A stretch of 64,000 nt of DNA from Chamaecyparis obtusa (Eukaryota; Streptophyta; Pinopsida; Cupressales; Cupressaceae): NCBI GenBank assembly GCA_027943335.1, contig BSBK01001879.1, forward strand, positions 537,501 to 601,500. Reading direction: 5' to 3'. Below, in pieces: positions 1 to 10,532 of the stretch (position 1 is the first letter of the stretch; the number at the start of each line of letters is the position of its first letter). The notes under the pieces were generated by a model. It did no database searches and was not told the DNA's origin. It saw nothing but the letters and a program-made list of their open reading frames with translations. The position numbers and the translations under genes were made by a program.

Positions 1-2826
1 AACTTTTTTTACTAAACAAAATGAACAACAACCTTTCAAAAATTGAGTCACACTTAGTTGTCAAACAAAAAGGGGGATTCTCAAAAATATTGTTGATCCC
101 TTTTATTATTTTTCCATTTACTACTTAAAATCCCTTTGGAAAACCAACTATTTTCTTCAGTTACATAGAACTATTTATTTTTTAAATTTAAAAGAAAAGA
201 AAATATCCTCATAAAAAATTCATCCAAGCCTAATCAAAATAAGAAGAAAGTTTTACTAAAGGAAACTTAAAGAAATGTGATTACAAAGTTTATTCAACTT
301 CTCTAGTAACTACCAGTGGTTGTTGGTTGTTCACCTGCTCCTTATGCACCTACAAAGATTTGGTAACAGATATCATTTTGTGGTGGTTTTGAATGGTCAC
401 ATTGGTGTTTTAGATTGACTAGTATATCTTTTGTTATTTGATTTCTTCAACTTTGGCTATGATGGTTAGCACACCACATTAGAACCATGTAAATCCTAGC
501 CAATCATTTGTATTTTTCATTACAAAATATGGTAGGGTGAGTTAATGTGCTAAATATTTTCTATACTCTATTTTTAACTCATCTAAAGTGATAATTCTAT
601 AATTACTCTTTTTCTTGAGCTTGTAGCCAATGTCTTTAAAATTTTGCATCACTTGATCAATCGTCTATTTAGCTTTTTCAAAAAAATAATTTAGATTAAT
701 CATGCTTCTTTGTATGCATTCACATTTATATTCGAGGTTGTATACCCACAGCTAACAAGGCTATGTGTTTGATGAAAGAATTCCTTTAGCCACAATTGTA
801 TGCAATTCCATATCAATTACCTCATGTAAGAATCTCATAGTAGTTTTATGAGCAATGCCTTCTATTCTAGCTACTTTGATTTCTAATGATATTGAGTTCC
901 TTGCTACATCAATTCATCATATGACCTTCTAAAATTATTAATAAAAGTCATTTGTCTAACCTTCAAGTCTCCAATCCATACTCTGATGAGTTTACCAAAT
1001 TAGTTGTCCACCTATAGTTCAGACATTAACTCCTTATTTTTATTTGATTTGGGGTCGAGGATAATGTCTAAGGCATCAAATGTTTGTGATGACTGAGGGC
1101 TAAGCATAGATCTCAAACTTTTAGAGAGTGCTTCCACTATTTACTTTAATTTAACTTTATCAAGCTTAGTCCTTTTAGCCCTCTCCATTATCCAAGTCGT
1201 AGAGACTTTCAAGTTATGAAAATAAGCATCTAAGCTTGAAGTTACCATATCAATGCAGGTTACATTAAATTTGAGAGGTGTAGCCTGACTAGGATCCTTT
1301 TGAACATTTGGATGGGAAATATCAAGGAAGAGGTGATCTGATTGATCATTGTATATGAGACAAGAGGTATTTTTTAACCTTTTTTCTTTTAGGAGTAGGT
1401 GGAGAGTGTAGAACCTAGGTAAGGGAATCTTTAGTAGCCTTCTTATAAGCATCTCCCTATTTTATTTTGGAAAGGGTGGCTTAAAGCCATGAGGCAGAAG
1501 ATGAAACTTGCATTGCAAATTGCATGGCCTCAGGAGTAAAGAATAAAGATCCCTTAACAGGGGGAGTTTATCAATATTGTGTGCAAAAAAAGGGAAATGA
1601 GGCTTTGACTTGTATCAGAATCCATGCTTGGCTATTGTGAATCTAGGACCACCTATTTCTCTATATAACCATTATCTATGTCAAATGCCCCTTGTCCCTT
1701 TTCCTGATTGATTTCACCTTAATTAACAATTGTTATCACACTCCCCATATTTGGAAATGGGCCAACTCAATAGGTAGGCTTGATGTTGGAATCTTTCTCT
1801 GGAAATTGACTATCTCCATCTCTTGTGGCTTTCAATAGTGATGTTGTATGTGCATTCGCAGTAGGTGAAGTTGATGTTGGGGGAGGTTTGTTTCTCTAGC
1901 TAAAAAAATTCTAGGCATCTACTACTGTAGTTTTTAATCTCCCCTCCTTTCTTTGCTAACCATATTTTTTTCTTTGAATTATTGGGCTTTTCCTCACTTC
2001 TAAGTCATCTTCATCAATATTACCCCAATTAATGGGGTCTAAAGGTTGATTATGTACTTACATAAGGTATTGAGAGTCTATTACATTAGAATCATCATCT
2101 AAAATACCAGTGGTATCAAATGGGAGGTGGAAAGCATGAATATGGTTTACAGTCAATCTGGGCCAACTCATTTTCCTCACTTCAAATTCATCAATGAAAT
2201 CTATTCATAAATCCTCCAAGAGTGGAACATGATGATACAATGATATGAGGGATAGTATTTTCTTTACAAAATCCTTTAAATCAAACAGGTTCCTCAACAC
2301 GTCATAAGTATCAATAGTATACTTTCCAACAACTTTGACAAAATTCATTGCATTGGAAGAGGATTGACAAGTTTAGTATATCAGGTGGACATGAAATGAA
2401 ATTATGACCTCTTGTCTTTTTGTACATCTTTTAATTACTTCAAAAATTTGTTGAGACAACTCAATAATTATGACTTTATCATCAATGTACATTGGGAGAT
2501 TTCACGTGAAGTCATCAAGGGAACCAATCCTAATATATGTAAACATTAGAAATTGTAGAAAGTAACTGTCATACATTTGAATAAGGATTGTGGCCTCTGG
2601 AAAGATCTCTTGTTCTATTCATCCCTACAATTTTCTAACCAGCCTCATAGAAAAATATCATTCACTATCTTAAAATAAGTGTAACTATTTTACAATAGTA
2701 CAGATAGGGTTAAAATTCATATATCTTAATGTTGTCATCAAAATCTATGATGCAGTCTAACCCAAACTAGTATTGAGTACAAGATAGGGCATACAAAAAA
2801 TGAGAGGACATATAGAAAAATTATTT
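1..2826. repeat. Copy A of a ~4-kb repeat unit, left part
   Basis: This stretch matches 28271-28463 plus 34385-37030 in the same orientation at roughly 90 percent by eye, once the insertions in the second copy are removed. It continues after the CP1 insertion at 8291-9468. The left edge is cut by the window. Its minus strand carries broken coding remnants of an unknown protein. No LTR or terminal repeat bounding the unit is visible, so its class is unknown. Confidence 0.8.
960..2360 (-). pseudogene. Unknown retroelement-like protein, broken (copy A)
   Basis: I do not recognise this protein. The longest open piece is 1141-1452 (103 residues, containing NVQKDPSQATPLKFNVT). It is nearly identical to the minus-strand piece at 35217-35627 in copy B, where more of the reading frame survives. 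Stops and frameshifts break it on both sides. In copy B the region further upstream reads with motifs such as LISLYHHVPLLEDFWIDY, and the equivalent here (about 2100-2300) is more damaged. No catalytic motif, zinc knuckle or signal peptide is visible. It could be a gag-like part of an unclassified element or an exapted host gene. Finding the same protein at two sites shows only that the unit was copied. Confidence 0.45.
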
Positions 2827-2831
2827 AGATG

Positions 2832-3078
2832 TGTTGGGATTGGAAGGCCAACGGACTTTTGTCTATTGTGCCTTATCTTTTCAGCTGCTCAGTATGAGCT
2901 TATAAATAAGACTCTTATTGTCATTTGTAAACATTTTGATTTGGAGATTAATATAATTCTTCTACTCTCAGTGTGGACATAGCCACTATTGTGGTGAACC
3001 ATGATAAATTGTGTGTTCTGTGTATTCTTCTCTTTAATTCTATTTTTCTATTTTATTTCTAAATTGGTTAAATCTACA
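2832..3078 (+). repeat. CP1 5' LTR
   Basis: 247 bp, direct copy of 8044-8290. A TATAAATA box at 2901-2908 probably marks the U3 promoter. It starts TGTTGGGA and ends CTACA, directly before the primer-binding site. Confidence 0.95.
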
Positions 3079-3080
3079 AT

Positions 3081-3094
3081 TGGTATCAGAGTGA
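3081..3094 (+). other. CP1 primer-binding site (initiator Met-tRNA)
   Basis: TGGTATCAGAG lies two bases after the 5' LTR. It complements the 3' end of plant initiator Met-tRNA, the usual copia primer. Confidence 0.9.
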
Positions 3095-3130
3095 GGTTAA
3101 TCATTGGTTGAAGATTTCATTTTTAGAATT

Positions 3131-3904
3131 ATGGAAGAAGTAAGAGTTCAAAAATTCTCTAGGAAGAATTATGAGATATGGAAGATTCAAATGAAGTCTT
3201 TGTTAGTTAACAAAGAGCTTTCGCTGGCACTTGAAGGAAAAGTGAAGAAACCCACAGCCATGTCAGATGAAGATTGGAGAAAGCTTGATGAGAAAGCCAT
3301 GGCGATAATCTTTCTTGCATTAGGCAACAATGTGTTGTATAATGTTTCAAACAAAAATACAGCCAAAGATGTATGTGATAAATTGGCTTCAACATATGCA
3401 CAAGCATCCGCTATGAACAAAGTCTTCATCATGAAGAAGTTATATAAACTTAAGATGAGGGAAGGTGAAGTCATGACAAATCATCTCAACAAATTCAACA
3501 CCTTGATCAGCCAAGAAAATTTAGTTGGCATGACACAAGATGATGAGAATAAGGTTGTTCTATTGCTATATTCTCTTCCTAATAGCTGGGATGGACTTGT
3601 GACAGCTATAAGCACTTCAGCATCAACTACCAAGAAGCTAATTTTTTATGAAGTTTCAGCCACCCTGCTCTTTGAAGATTTGAGGAGAAAGAATGATGAG
3701 TCCTCTTCTGGTAATGCTCTCACAATGGTGAGCACTGAAAATAGAGGAAGAAGCCAATATAGAGGTAGATTTAATAACAATCAGAGGTCCCAATCTGTAA
3801 GAAGATCATAGTCAAGAGGGAGACAAAATGGTTGTTGGTTTTGTGGGAAGGCTGGGCATGTTAAGAAGGATTGTAGAAAATATAAGAAGGCACAAGAAAA
3901 AGTT
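3131..3904 (+). pseudogene. CP1 gag (UBN2-type capsid and CCHC zinc knuckle)
   Basis: Gag forms the cytoplasmic virus-like particle of the retrotransposon. Reading from the ATG at 3131 (MEEVRVQKF), the first 227 codons give a typical copia gag: a W-x-x-M motif near the N-terminus, then a helical UBN2-like region. A TAG at 3809-3811 ends the open frame. The same frame continues through it into an intact CX2CX4HX4C knuckle (CWFCGKAGHVKKDC, about 3833-3874) and on into protease at 3905. An ATG 27 bases upstream (3104) is in frame, but 3131 gives the normal gag start. A single nonsense mutation is thus the only lesion in gag. Confidence 0.9.
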
Positions 3905-5190
3905 TTGGATAGTCAAGAAAACACAATTTGTGAAAAGGATCCGGGTATCCTAATTTTGTCAACAAGTGATACAAAAGCTAATTCATGGGTAATTGATTCG
4001 AGAGCTTCCTTTCATGCTTCCTCTCTTACGGATGCATTTACAAATTACCAAGAAGGTGAATTCAGACAAGTATATTTGGGTGATAACAAAGCATGTAAAA
4101 TTGTTGGGAAAGGAGATGTTGTCTTGCATCTTGAAGGAGGAGCAAAATTACTTCTTAAAGATGTTAGACATGTTCCTCAATTAAAGAGGAATCTGATTTC
4201 TGTTAATCAATTATACACCCAAGGATTCAAAATTGAAGTCACGGATACATGGAAAATAGTCAAAGGATCATTGGCTATTGCTAAAGGAGACAAAACCAGT
4301 AGTCTCTATATTTTGAAACCCATTGATAAGGTGGGAGCTACCTTGACACTTGTGGACAATGATGTTGTGCTTTGGCATCAAAGGCTAGGCCATATGAGCA
4401 AGAAAGGCCTTGAGGTAATGTTGAATCGTGATCAACTACCGGCTCTCAAATCTACAAATTTGGAATTTTGTGAGCATTGTCTTCATGGGAAACAAAAGCG
4501 GGTTAGTTTCTTGAAGGATGGACATTATAAAAGGACTACACCTTTGGAGTTAGTGCATTTGGATGTCTTCGGACCTACGGAGGTAACCTTGTATGGAGGC
4601 GCACAATATTTTGTCACCTTTCTTGATGATAGCATCCGAAAGGTATGGGTTTACATGCTTTCTAGAAAACCAGAGGTATTCTCTAAATTCAAAATTTTTA
4701 AAGCTCTTGTGGAAAATCAAAGTGGTCATAAAATTAAGTGTTTGAAAATGGATAATGGAGGTGAATTTTGTTCATTGGAGTTTGATAACTTTTTGTGCAG
4801 ATCATGGTATAAGATGAATTAAGGTTGTTCCTTATTCAACTCAAGAAAATGGGGCAGCAGAATGGTTAAATAGAACCATTCTTGAGAAAGCACGGTGTAT
4901 GCTTTCCAATGCTAGTTTGGGCAAAGAATTTTGGGTGGAAGCCTATAATATAGCAGTCTATTTAATCAATAGGACTCCTTCATGTCATCTAGAGTTTGGC
5001 ATTCCAGAAGAGGAATGGCTAGGAAAAAGGATTTCATACTCACACATCAAAGTTTTTGGGTGCGAAGCTCATGTACATGTCCCAAAAGAATGAAGGAAAA
5101 AGCTGGATTTCAAATCAAAAAAGGGCATATTCATTGGCTATGGTGAAGATCAGTTTGGTTATAGAGCTTGGGATCTAGTTGAAGAGTGAA
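3905..5190 (+). pseudogene. CP1 protease, GAG-pre-integrase and integrase region of pol
   Basis: In frame with gag. The aspartic protease site reads WVIDSRASFH (about 3987-4016): the invariant glycine of D-S-G-A is arginine, a change expected to kill the enzyme. Then come the GAG-pre-integrase motif WHQRLGHMSKKGL with CEHC, and the rve integrase core with HLDVFGP, TFLDD and KMDNGGEF, so catalytic D, D are present. A frameshift near 4790 moves the reading frame just before the QENGAAE region that carries the last catalytic E. The next open piece is 4899-5093 (LINRTPS, KVFGCEAHVHVPKE), followed by stops at 5091 and about 5187. The domain order is normal for copia. Confidence 0.88.
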
Positions 5191-6440
5191 TCATTCACAG
5201 TCATGATGTCATTTTTAATGAGCATAAATTTCTAGCTCTTACAGACATTGATAAGTTTGAAAAGGATTACATTTCCTTCAAAATACCTTCAAATGGTATT
5301 GCCTCTACTCATCAAGGAAGAAGTCCCCTTCAGAAAACTCCAACCTCTATTCTAATTCCTCCTTCTCAATCCTCATCAAGTGAGGATGATTACACACATA
5401 ATCTATTTGATGGAGAATAGAGAAATTTAATTGATGACAATCAAAGTTTTTTTGAAAACAAGGGAGAGGCCATGCTCTTTCCTTCCCCTCCTCATAACAG
5501 TTCCTACCACAGTCCTCTCAGAAGCTATGAAGTCACTCATAATAGAGAGAAAGTTCCATATGATTTTGCCTCTGTCAGTAGAGAAGATAATTGTGGCACA
5601 CCACATGTTCTTAGCAAAGAGAATACTTATGGCAGATCTAGACACGATGTGGTAGAATTTACTCCATGTGGTGAATTTTATAACCACGATAGCAGAATAG
5701 GGACTAATGGCATTAATAACAGAGGCATTGATCCCTACCCATGTCACCCGCTAACTGCTCCTCTCCATCCAATTGCAGCTCCTCACTCCCAAACCACTCC
5801 TCTTCATGCTAAGATGTCACTGAGAACCTGTGCCAGTCCACTTAACAGTCATATGCATGATACCACAGACCAGTCTCAGTGCAAGAATTTGCATCAATTC
5901 ACTTTTAGTGACCAGCATGGATATTCCACAGAGGACATAATAACCATGTCTCTTGACAAGAATTAGCATGAATACTACAGGGTTGATAGAGCTAAAGTAG
6001 CTCATGATAATCTACAAACAACTCATGATATGAGGTAAAGTAGTTACGGAAGGGGAGAAGACACCCACGATAGTCTCCAGCATTTTCTTGATAGGGATAA
6101 TACTCAAAACAGGGAAGTCTTAACAAGACAAGCATGCCATAATAGTTCGGGTATATAGAGGACATGCTCTTTTCCCATTTCCAAGGGCAATCCTCATGAA
6201 TTACTCACCGAATCAAAAACCAATAGAATAGTTACTCTCAGAGATCCTTCACTTGGAGAAAATAATGATAATCAATTGTAGAGAATTCATTCTCGTGAAC
6301 CGAATCATCCTAAATTGAGAAGATCCTCATGACAAAGGAAATTTCCTTCAAAATGCTTTGATTATCAGCTATTATTTGTTGAAGAGGCAAAGCCAGAGCT
6401 ATTAATTTCTGAGCAAATTGAACCTGCAAATTTTAAAGAG
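5191..6440 (+). pseudogene. CP1 integrase C-terminus to RT hinge, unusually long
   Basis: This stretch is in the same frame as the integrase tail and the RT, interrupted by scattered stops. The open piece 5472-5966 (164 residues, rich in Ser, Pro, His, Asn) has no recognisable domain. The hinge between integrase and RT in copia elements is normally low-complexity and variable, so its sequence is not informative. Its length here, over 400 codons, is at the long end by my impression. I see no second gene in it. Confidence 0.6.
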
Positions 6441-7979
6441 GCATGTATAAGAAATGATAAAAATAATTGGTTTGTTGCTATGACAGATGAAATGAGTTCA
6501 CTTGAAGAAAATGACACCTGGGATTTGGTTTCTCTTCCACCAAATCGAAAACCACTCAAGAACAAGTGGGTTTATAAATTGAAAGATGAAGGAGGAGGAC
6601 ACAAATGGTTCAAAGCTCGGTTGGTAGTAAAAGGATATGCTCAGAAACAAGGGATTGATTTCACTAAAATATTCTCTCTGGTTGTGAAGATGACATCCAT
6701 CCGAACAGTATTGGGATTAGCAGCAATTTGGGATCTTGAATTGGAACAGTTAGATGTTAAGACAATGTTTTTACATGGAGACATAAATGAGGAGTTGTCT
6801 ATGCATCAACCTGAAGGTTTTATGAAAAAGGGGCAGGAACATCTCTATTGTCAGCTGAAGCATAGTTTGTATGGGCTCAAGCAAGCCCTGAGATAGTGGT
6901 ATGTCAAGTTTGACTCCTTCATGCTTGAACATAATTTTATTAGATGTGAATCTGATCCATGCATTTACTACAAGACACTCCCAAATGGTGAATTTTTTAT
7001 TCTTCTTCTCTATGTTGATGACATGTTAGTAGCGGGAACAAGCTCTAAAATTGTTAGTGAGCTGAAAACTAAATTGGCAAGCACATTTGCCATGAAGGAT
7101 TTAGGGGCAGCCAAGAAGATTCTTGGTATGACTATCACCCGGGATAGGAAGAAGAAAGTAATCACATTTTCACAAAAACAATATATTGACAAAGTAATTC
7201 AGAGATTTGGTATGGCTGATGCGCATAGTGTTTCTACTCCACTTGCTTCACATTTTTAGTTATCAGAAAATTTGTGTCCACAAACACAAGAGGACAAGGA
7301 ATATATGGAGGACATTCCTTACAAATCTGTCATTGGTAGCATTATGTATGCTATGGTTTCTACACGTCCTGACATTTCTCATGCAGTGGGAGTTGTGAGT
7401 AGATTCATGAGAAATCCCAGGAAGACTCATTGGGAGGTTGTCAAATGGATATTAAGATACCTTAAAGGCACTTCAAATTTGGTATTATGTTTTGGTAGTA
7501 ACAATGAATAGTTACAGGGATTCATGAATTCAGATCTTGCCAGATATTTGGATAAGCATAGATATACTACCAGTTACACATTCATGTTCATTAGAGTTGC
7601 TATTAGTTGGGCCTCAAGGCTACAACATTCTATTGCTCTTTCTTCTACTGAAGCTGAGTATTTAGCACTTTTCGAAGGTGCTTGGGAAATGATCTGGTTG
7701 CAGCGACTACTTGGTGAAATAAAGTATCAACAAAATGATTATGTTCTTTTCAATGATAGTCGTAGTGCCATATTTATGGCTCATAATCATACCTCTTAGT
7801 GACGTTCAAAACACATTGACATTCATGCTCACTTTGTTCGGCACATGGTTGAAGAGGGCAGGTTGAAGGTTGAAAAGATTGATACTAAGATCAATCTGGA
7901 AGATATATTCACTAAATTTGTAACCAAAGAGAAGTTTAAATGTGCAAGAACTTCTCTTGGACTTGTTAAGTTGAATTAG
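6441..7979 (+). pseudogene. CP1 reverse transcriptase and RNase H
   Basis: Copia RT (RVT_2) starts around 6480 with the NDTWDLV and KPLKNKWVYKLK motifs, then QLDVKTMFLHGDI (first catalytic Asp present), HSLYGLKQA and YVDDMLVAG (catalytic pair intact). Open pieces are 6480-6896, 6921-7259, 7272-7511 and 7524-7799, all in one frame and separated only by single stops (6894, 7257, 7509, 7797). RNase H follows with SSTEAEYLAL near 7640-7670. The early part reads SDLARYLD, so an expected acidic residue is missing. The tail DIFTKFV ends at TAG 7977-7979. The frame has no shifts over 1.5 kb, so decay here is by point mutation. Confidence 0.92.
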
Positions 7980-8029
7980 ATTAGCATGTAGAGTAGGGGA
8001 ATGCCTGATCAGCTGAATTATCCGTTGAC

Positions 8030-8043
8030 TTCCGATGGGAGTT
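8030..8043 (+). other. CP1 polypurine tract region
   Basis: The purine-rich GATGGGAG just before the 3' LTR is the likely plus-strand primer site. It is weak compared with the tracts of the other elements here. Confidence 0.5.
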
Positions 8044-8290
8044 TGTTGGGATTGGAAGGCCAATGGACTTTTGTCTATTGTGCCTTGTCTTTTCAGCTGC
8101 TTAGTATGAGCTTATAAATAAGACTCTTATTGTCATATGTAAACATTTTGATTTGGAGATTAATATAATTCATCTGCTCTTAGTGTGGACATAGCCACTA
8201 TTGTGGTAAACCATGATAAATTATGTGTTCTGTGTATTCTGCTCTTTAATTCTATTTTTCTATTTTATTTTCGAATTGGTTAAATCTACA
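8044..8290 (+). repeat. CP1 3' LTR
   Basis: 247 bp, matches 2832-3078 with about 13 differences, TATAAATA at 8113-8120. It is followed by the duplicated target AGATG. Confidence 0.95.
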
Positions 8291-8295
8291 AGATG

Positions 8296-9468
8296 AAACA
8301 TAGTGATCAAGTGATGTATTCTATCGAGACTACAATAACAAATAGACAAGATGTTAAGCATTAAAATTGAAATTGTCTCTGTGCACCCAAAAAAAAGTAG
8401 GATTTCAAAATGGTAGAGGCTAGGAAGGGATGCGTATGCGAAGAATGATTGTGGGAAGTTTTGAAGGATCATCTGTAGCTTATAGAGTTAATAGACAAAG
8501 TGGAGGAAGACTTAGAATCATTGACACAAGTTGGAATCATCTATTGATTCATTGGTACAAAAATTAGACAAGAGGACAATCACAAACTAGATTGAGGAAA
8601 AATGGGTTACACCAAAGCTTATCAAATTTTTGACCAAGGGTTTCTTAATTGTGATTTTTTACAAAGAAAAAGAGTAGGAGAAGGTGCTATAGAGGGTTTT
8701 ATGGACAATGGGTAATAACCCTTATACATCAATAAGTGGTTTCAAAACTCCAATCCCTATATCACAAAACCATATGAAAATCCAGTTTGGATCCATTTAA
8801 ATAGGCTCCCAATGGAGTACTATAATGAAGATGTGTTAGAGAAGATCACCAGATCATTGGGCACTTTGGTATATTTAGACACACATATTGAAATGGTAAC
8901 TCATACATATACACTAGGTTGAATATTATGACCATCAGGAAGATCCCACCAAAGATCAAACTTAGAGTGTAGGAATGCAATTGGATTCAATATGTTGATC
9001 TGGAAGAAGAAAAAAATTACTGCTTACACTTTAGGAGACATAACCACACCACCAAGGATTTCAGAATGTGCAAGGAAAAGGAAATATGAATCCCAAAGTC
9101 ACAAGCAACAAGAATGAAGTTGATGAGAACCTATTTGGATTACAAGGTGGATATGAACAATCCTATCATAGGATCTCTAACTGCTATTATTGAAACTAGT
9201 ATGTAGAACTCCCTGGGACTTGTAGGATTGTCAGATAAGAATGCATTAGGAGGATGCATTATTAAGGATTTAGCAGAGGATCAACCTGACATGGAAGGGG
9301 AAACAAAGGGGGAATCTGGAGATGATAAATTTGGAATTAGTGATATAAGTAACACTAGCCAATCGGCTTTGGATCTATTAGGAAAAGGAACGAAAAATAG
9401 GGGCAAGAAATCCAATAAGTCCAAGAGTGAGGCTGAAGCAATTGAGATGGTCTAATTGAGTGTGGTAG
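8296..9468 (+). pseudogene. DUF4283 / CCHC_4-type protein remnant (copy A, right part)
   Basis: Conceptual reading across frames gives a typical plant DUF4283 protein: KLIKFLTKGFLIV, then NPVWIHLNRLPMEYYNEDV, SLGTLVYLDTHIE and KIKLRVQECNWIQYVDL. Next is the zinc-knuckle position reading YCLHFRRHNHTTKDFR, where two of the four ligand cysteines are Phe. The last open piece, 9228-9455, is a charged Ser/Lys/Asp-rich tail. DUF4283 proteins are commonly the first ORF of plant L1-like LINEs or domesticated relatives; no endonuclease/RT ORF follows here. The unit is cut at 9468 by an LTR. Copy B carries the same protein (37060-37577 plus 54253-54990) with the same Phe substitutions. Confidence 0.75.
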
Positions 9469-10532
9469 TGTAGACACCTAAAAATCCTTTGGTAAATAAA
9501 AGTATTTTTATTTTCTGAAAAACAATGATGACATCATCATTTATTAATTAACTAATTATTTAATTAATTATTTATTTAATAAATTTATTAATTATTATGC
9601 AATTAAATCCTCCTACCTTAATTAAAACATTTAATTAAGGAATCCCTTCCAAAAATGTTTAAATCTAATTTAAACATCATTCCCTCCAATATTTATTAAC
9701 TATTTAATAAATTGACCGAATCCTTTAAATAAATGAAATATTTATTTAAATCCCCCAAAACTCTAGAAATCCCTAAACCCCTAGACTCTTCTAGAAATTC
9801 CTAAACCCTTATCTTAATCTTGGTCCATTCAACCCTTAAAAGTCAATCCTTATCCCTTTGACTCAACCCCTAACCAAACCCCAAACCCTAACTCTCCTTC
9901 CTAACCCAAGCCCTTAGGAAATCCTATAAATACCCTCTCTTCCAAGAGAAATCAATTATCTTAGTTTATATCATTTATGCATTTTTTTCATGGCATTTTG
10001 CATCTAGATCATCTTAAGCTTTTAGCATAATTATTAGATTTCATTATTTTCAAGCTTTCTAACACATCTTAGCTTAGCATAATGGATTAAACCTAGTTTA
10101 TTTCATTTTTTTGCATAGCATATAGCATCATATCACATCTCTATTTGGTTAAAAACAATCTTAGCATAAGCATCATGTATCTTAATCTACATCTTAGCTT
10201 CATTTTGGTTCCTTGGGCTCTAGGGGAAAATCAGGTCTTCTATACCTAATTATGTGCCAATATAGAGTATCCATGGTCCTTGAATGATCTCAATCCCCCC
10301 CTAATCATCATTAGGGACATGCTCCATGTGATTCGAGAGAAAACACACATCCCTAAAGTGAGAGCAAACCAAACGGTGATAGGGTGGTCCCATTTCAGAT
10401 CTATCTGAGTGTCTTTGCGAATATTTTATGTTTAATGCTTAGGAATATGTTGTTAGATTAATTTTAACTAATTTTTTAATTTCTATTCCTATTATTAATA
10501 GGTTAGGTTTTCTCTAATCACATTTTTGCACA
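9469..10532 (+). repeat. Family X LTR (5' LTR or partial element)
   Basis: This LTR begins TGTAGACACC and ends TTTTGCACA. It aligns along its whole length, with many gaps, to the reverse complement of 62206-63698. A TATAAATA box is at 9925-9932, and the first 250 bases are very rich in TTAATTAA-like words. It interrupts the DUF4283 pseudogene right after GTGGTAG, where copy B continues uninterrupted. No matching 3' LTR is found downstream, so the element is truncated. I cannot assign it to copia or gypsy from the LTR alone. Confidence 0.8.

Larger units (their letters stand above)
2832..8290 (+). mobile_element. CP1: complete but dead Ty1/copia LTR retrotransposon
   Basis: LTRs of 247 bp (2832-3078 and 8044-8290) begin TGTTGGGA, end TCTACA and differ at about 13 positions by eye. 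The element is flanked by AGATG (2827-2831 and 8291-8295), and copy B shows the empty site. Order is LTR, Met-tRNA primer site, gag, protease, integrase, reverse transcriptase, RNase H, LTR, which is the copia order. The short LTR and gag type resemble the Tork/TNT1 lineage. Coding is ruined by in-frame stops, one frameshift near 4790 and a substituted protease active site. LTR divergence of about 5 percent implies an old insertion. Confidence 0.95.

Noticed and set aside
2800..2982. 60-codon plus-strand frame
   Set aside because: It spans the junction of the repeat unit and the CP1 LTR and cannot be a gene.
5427..5747. Minus-strand frame of 106 codons in CP1
   Set aside because: Antisense to the CP1 pol frame, no domain.
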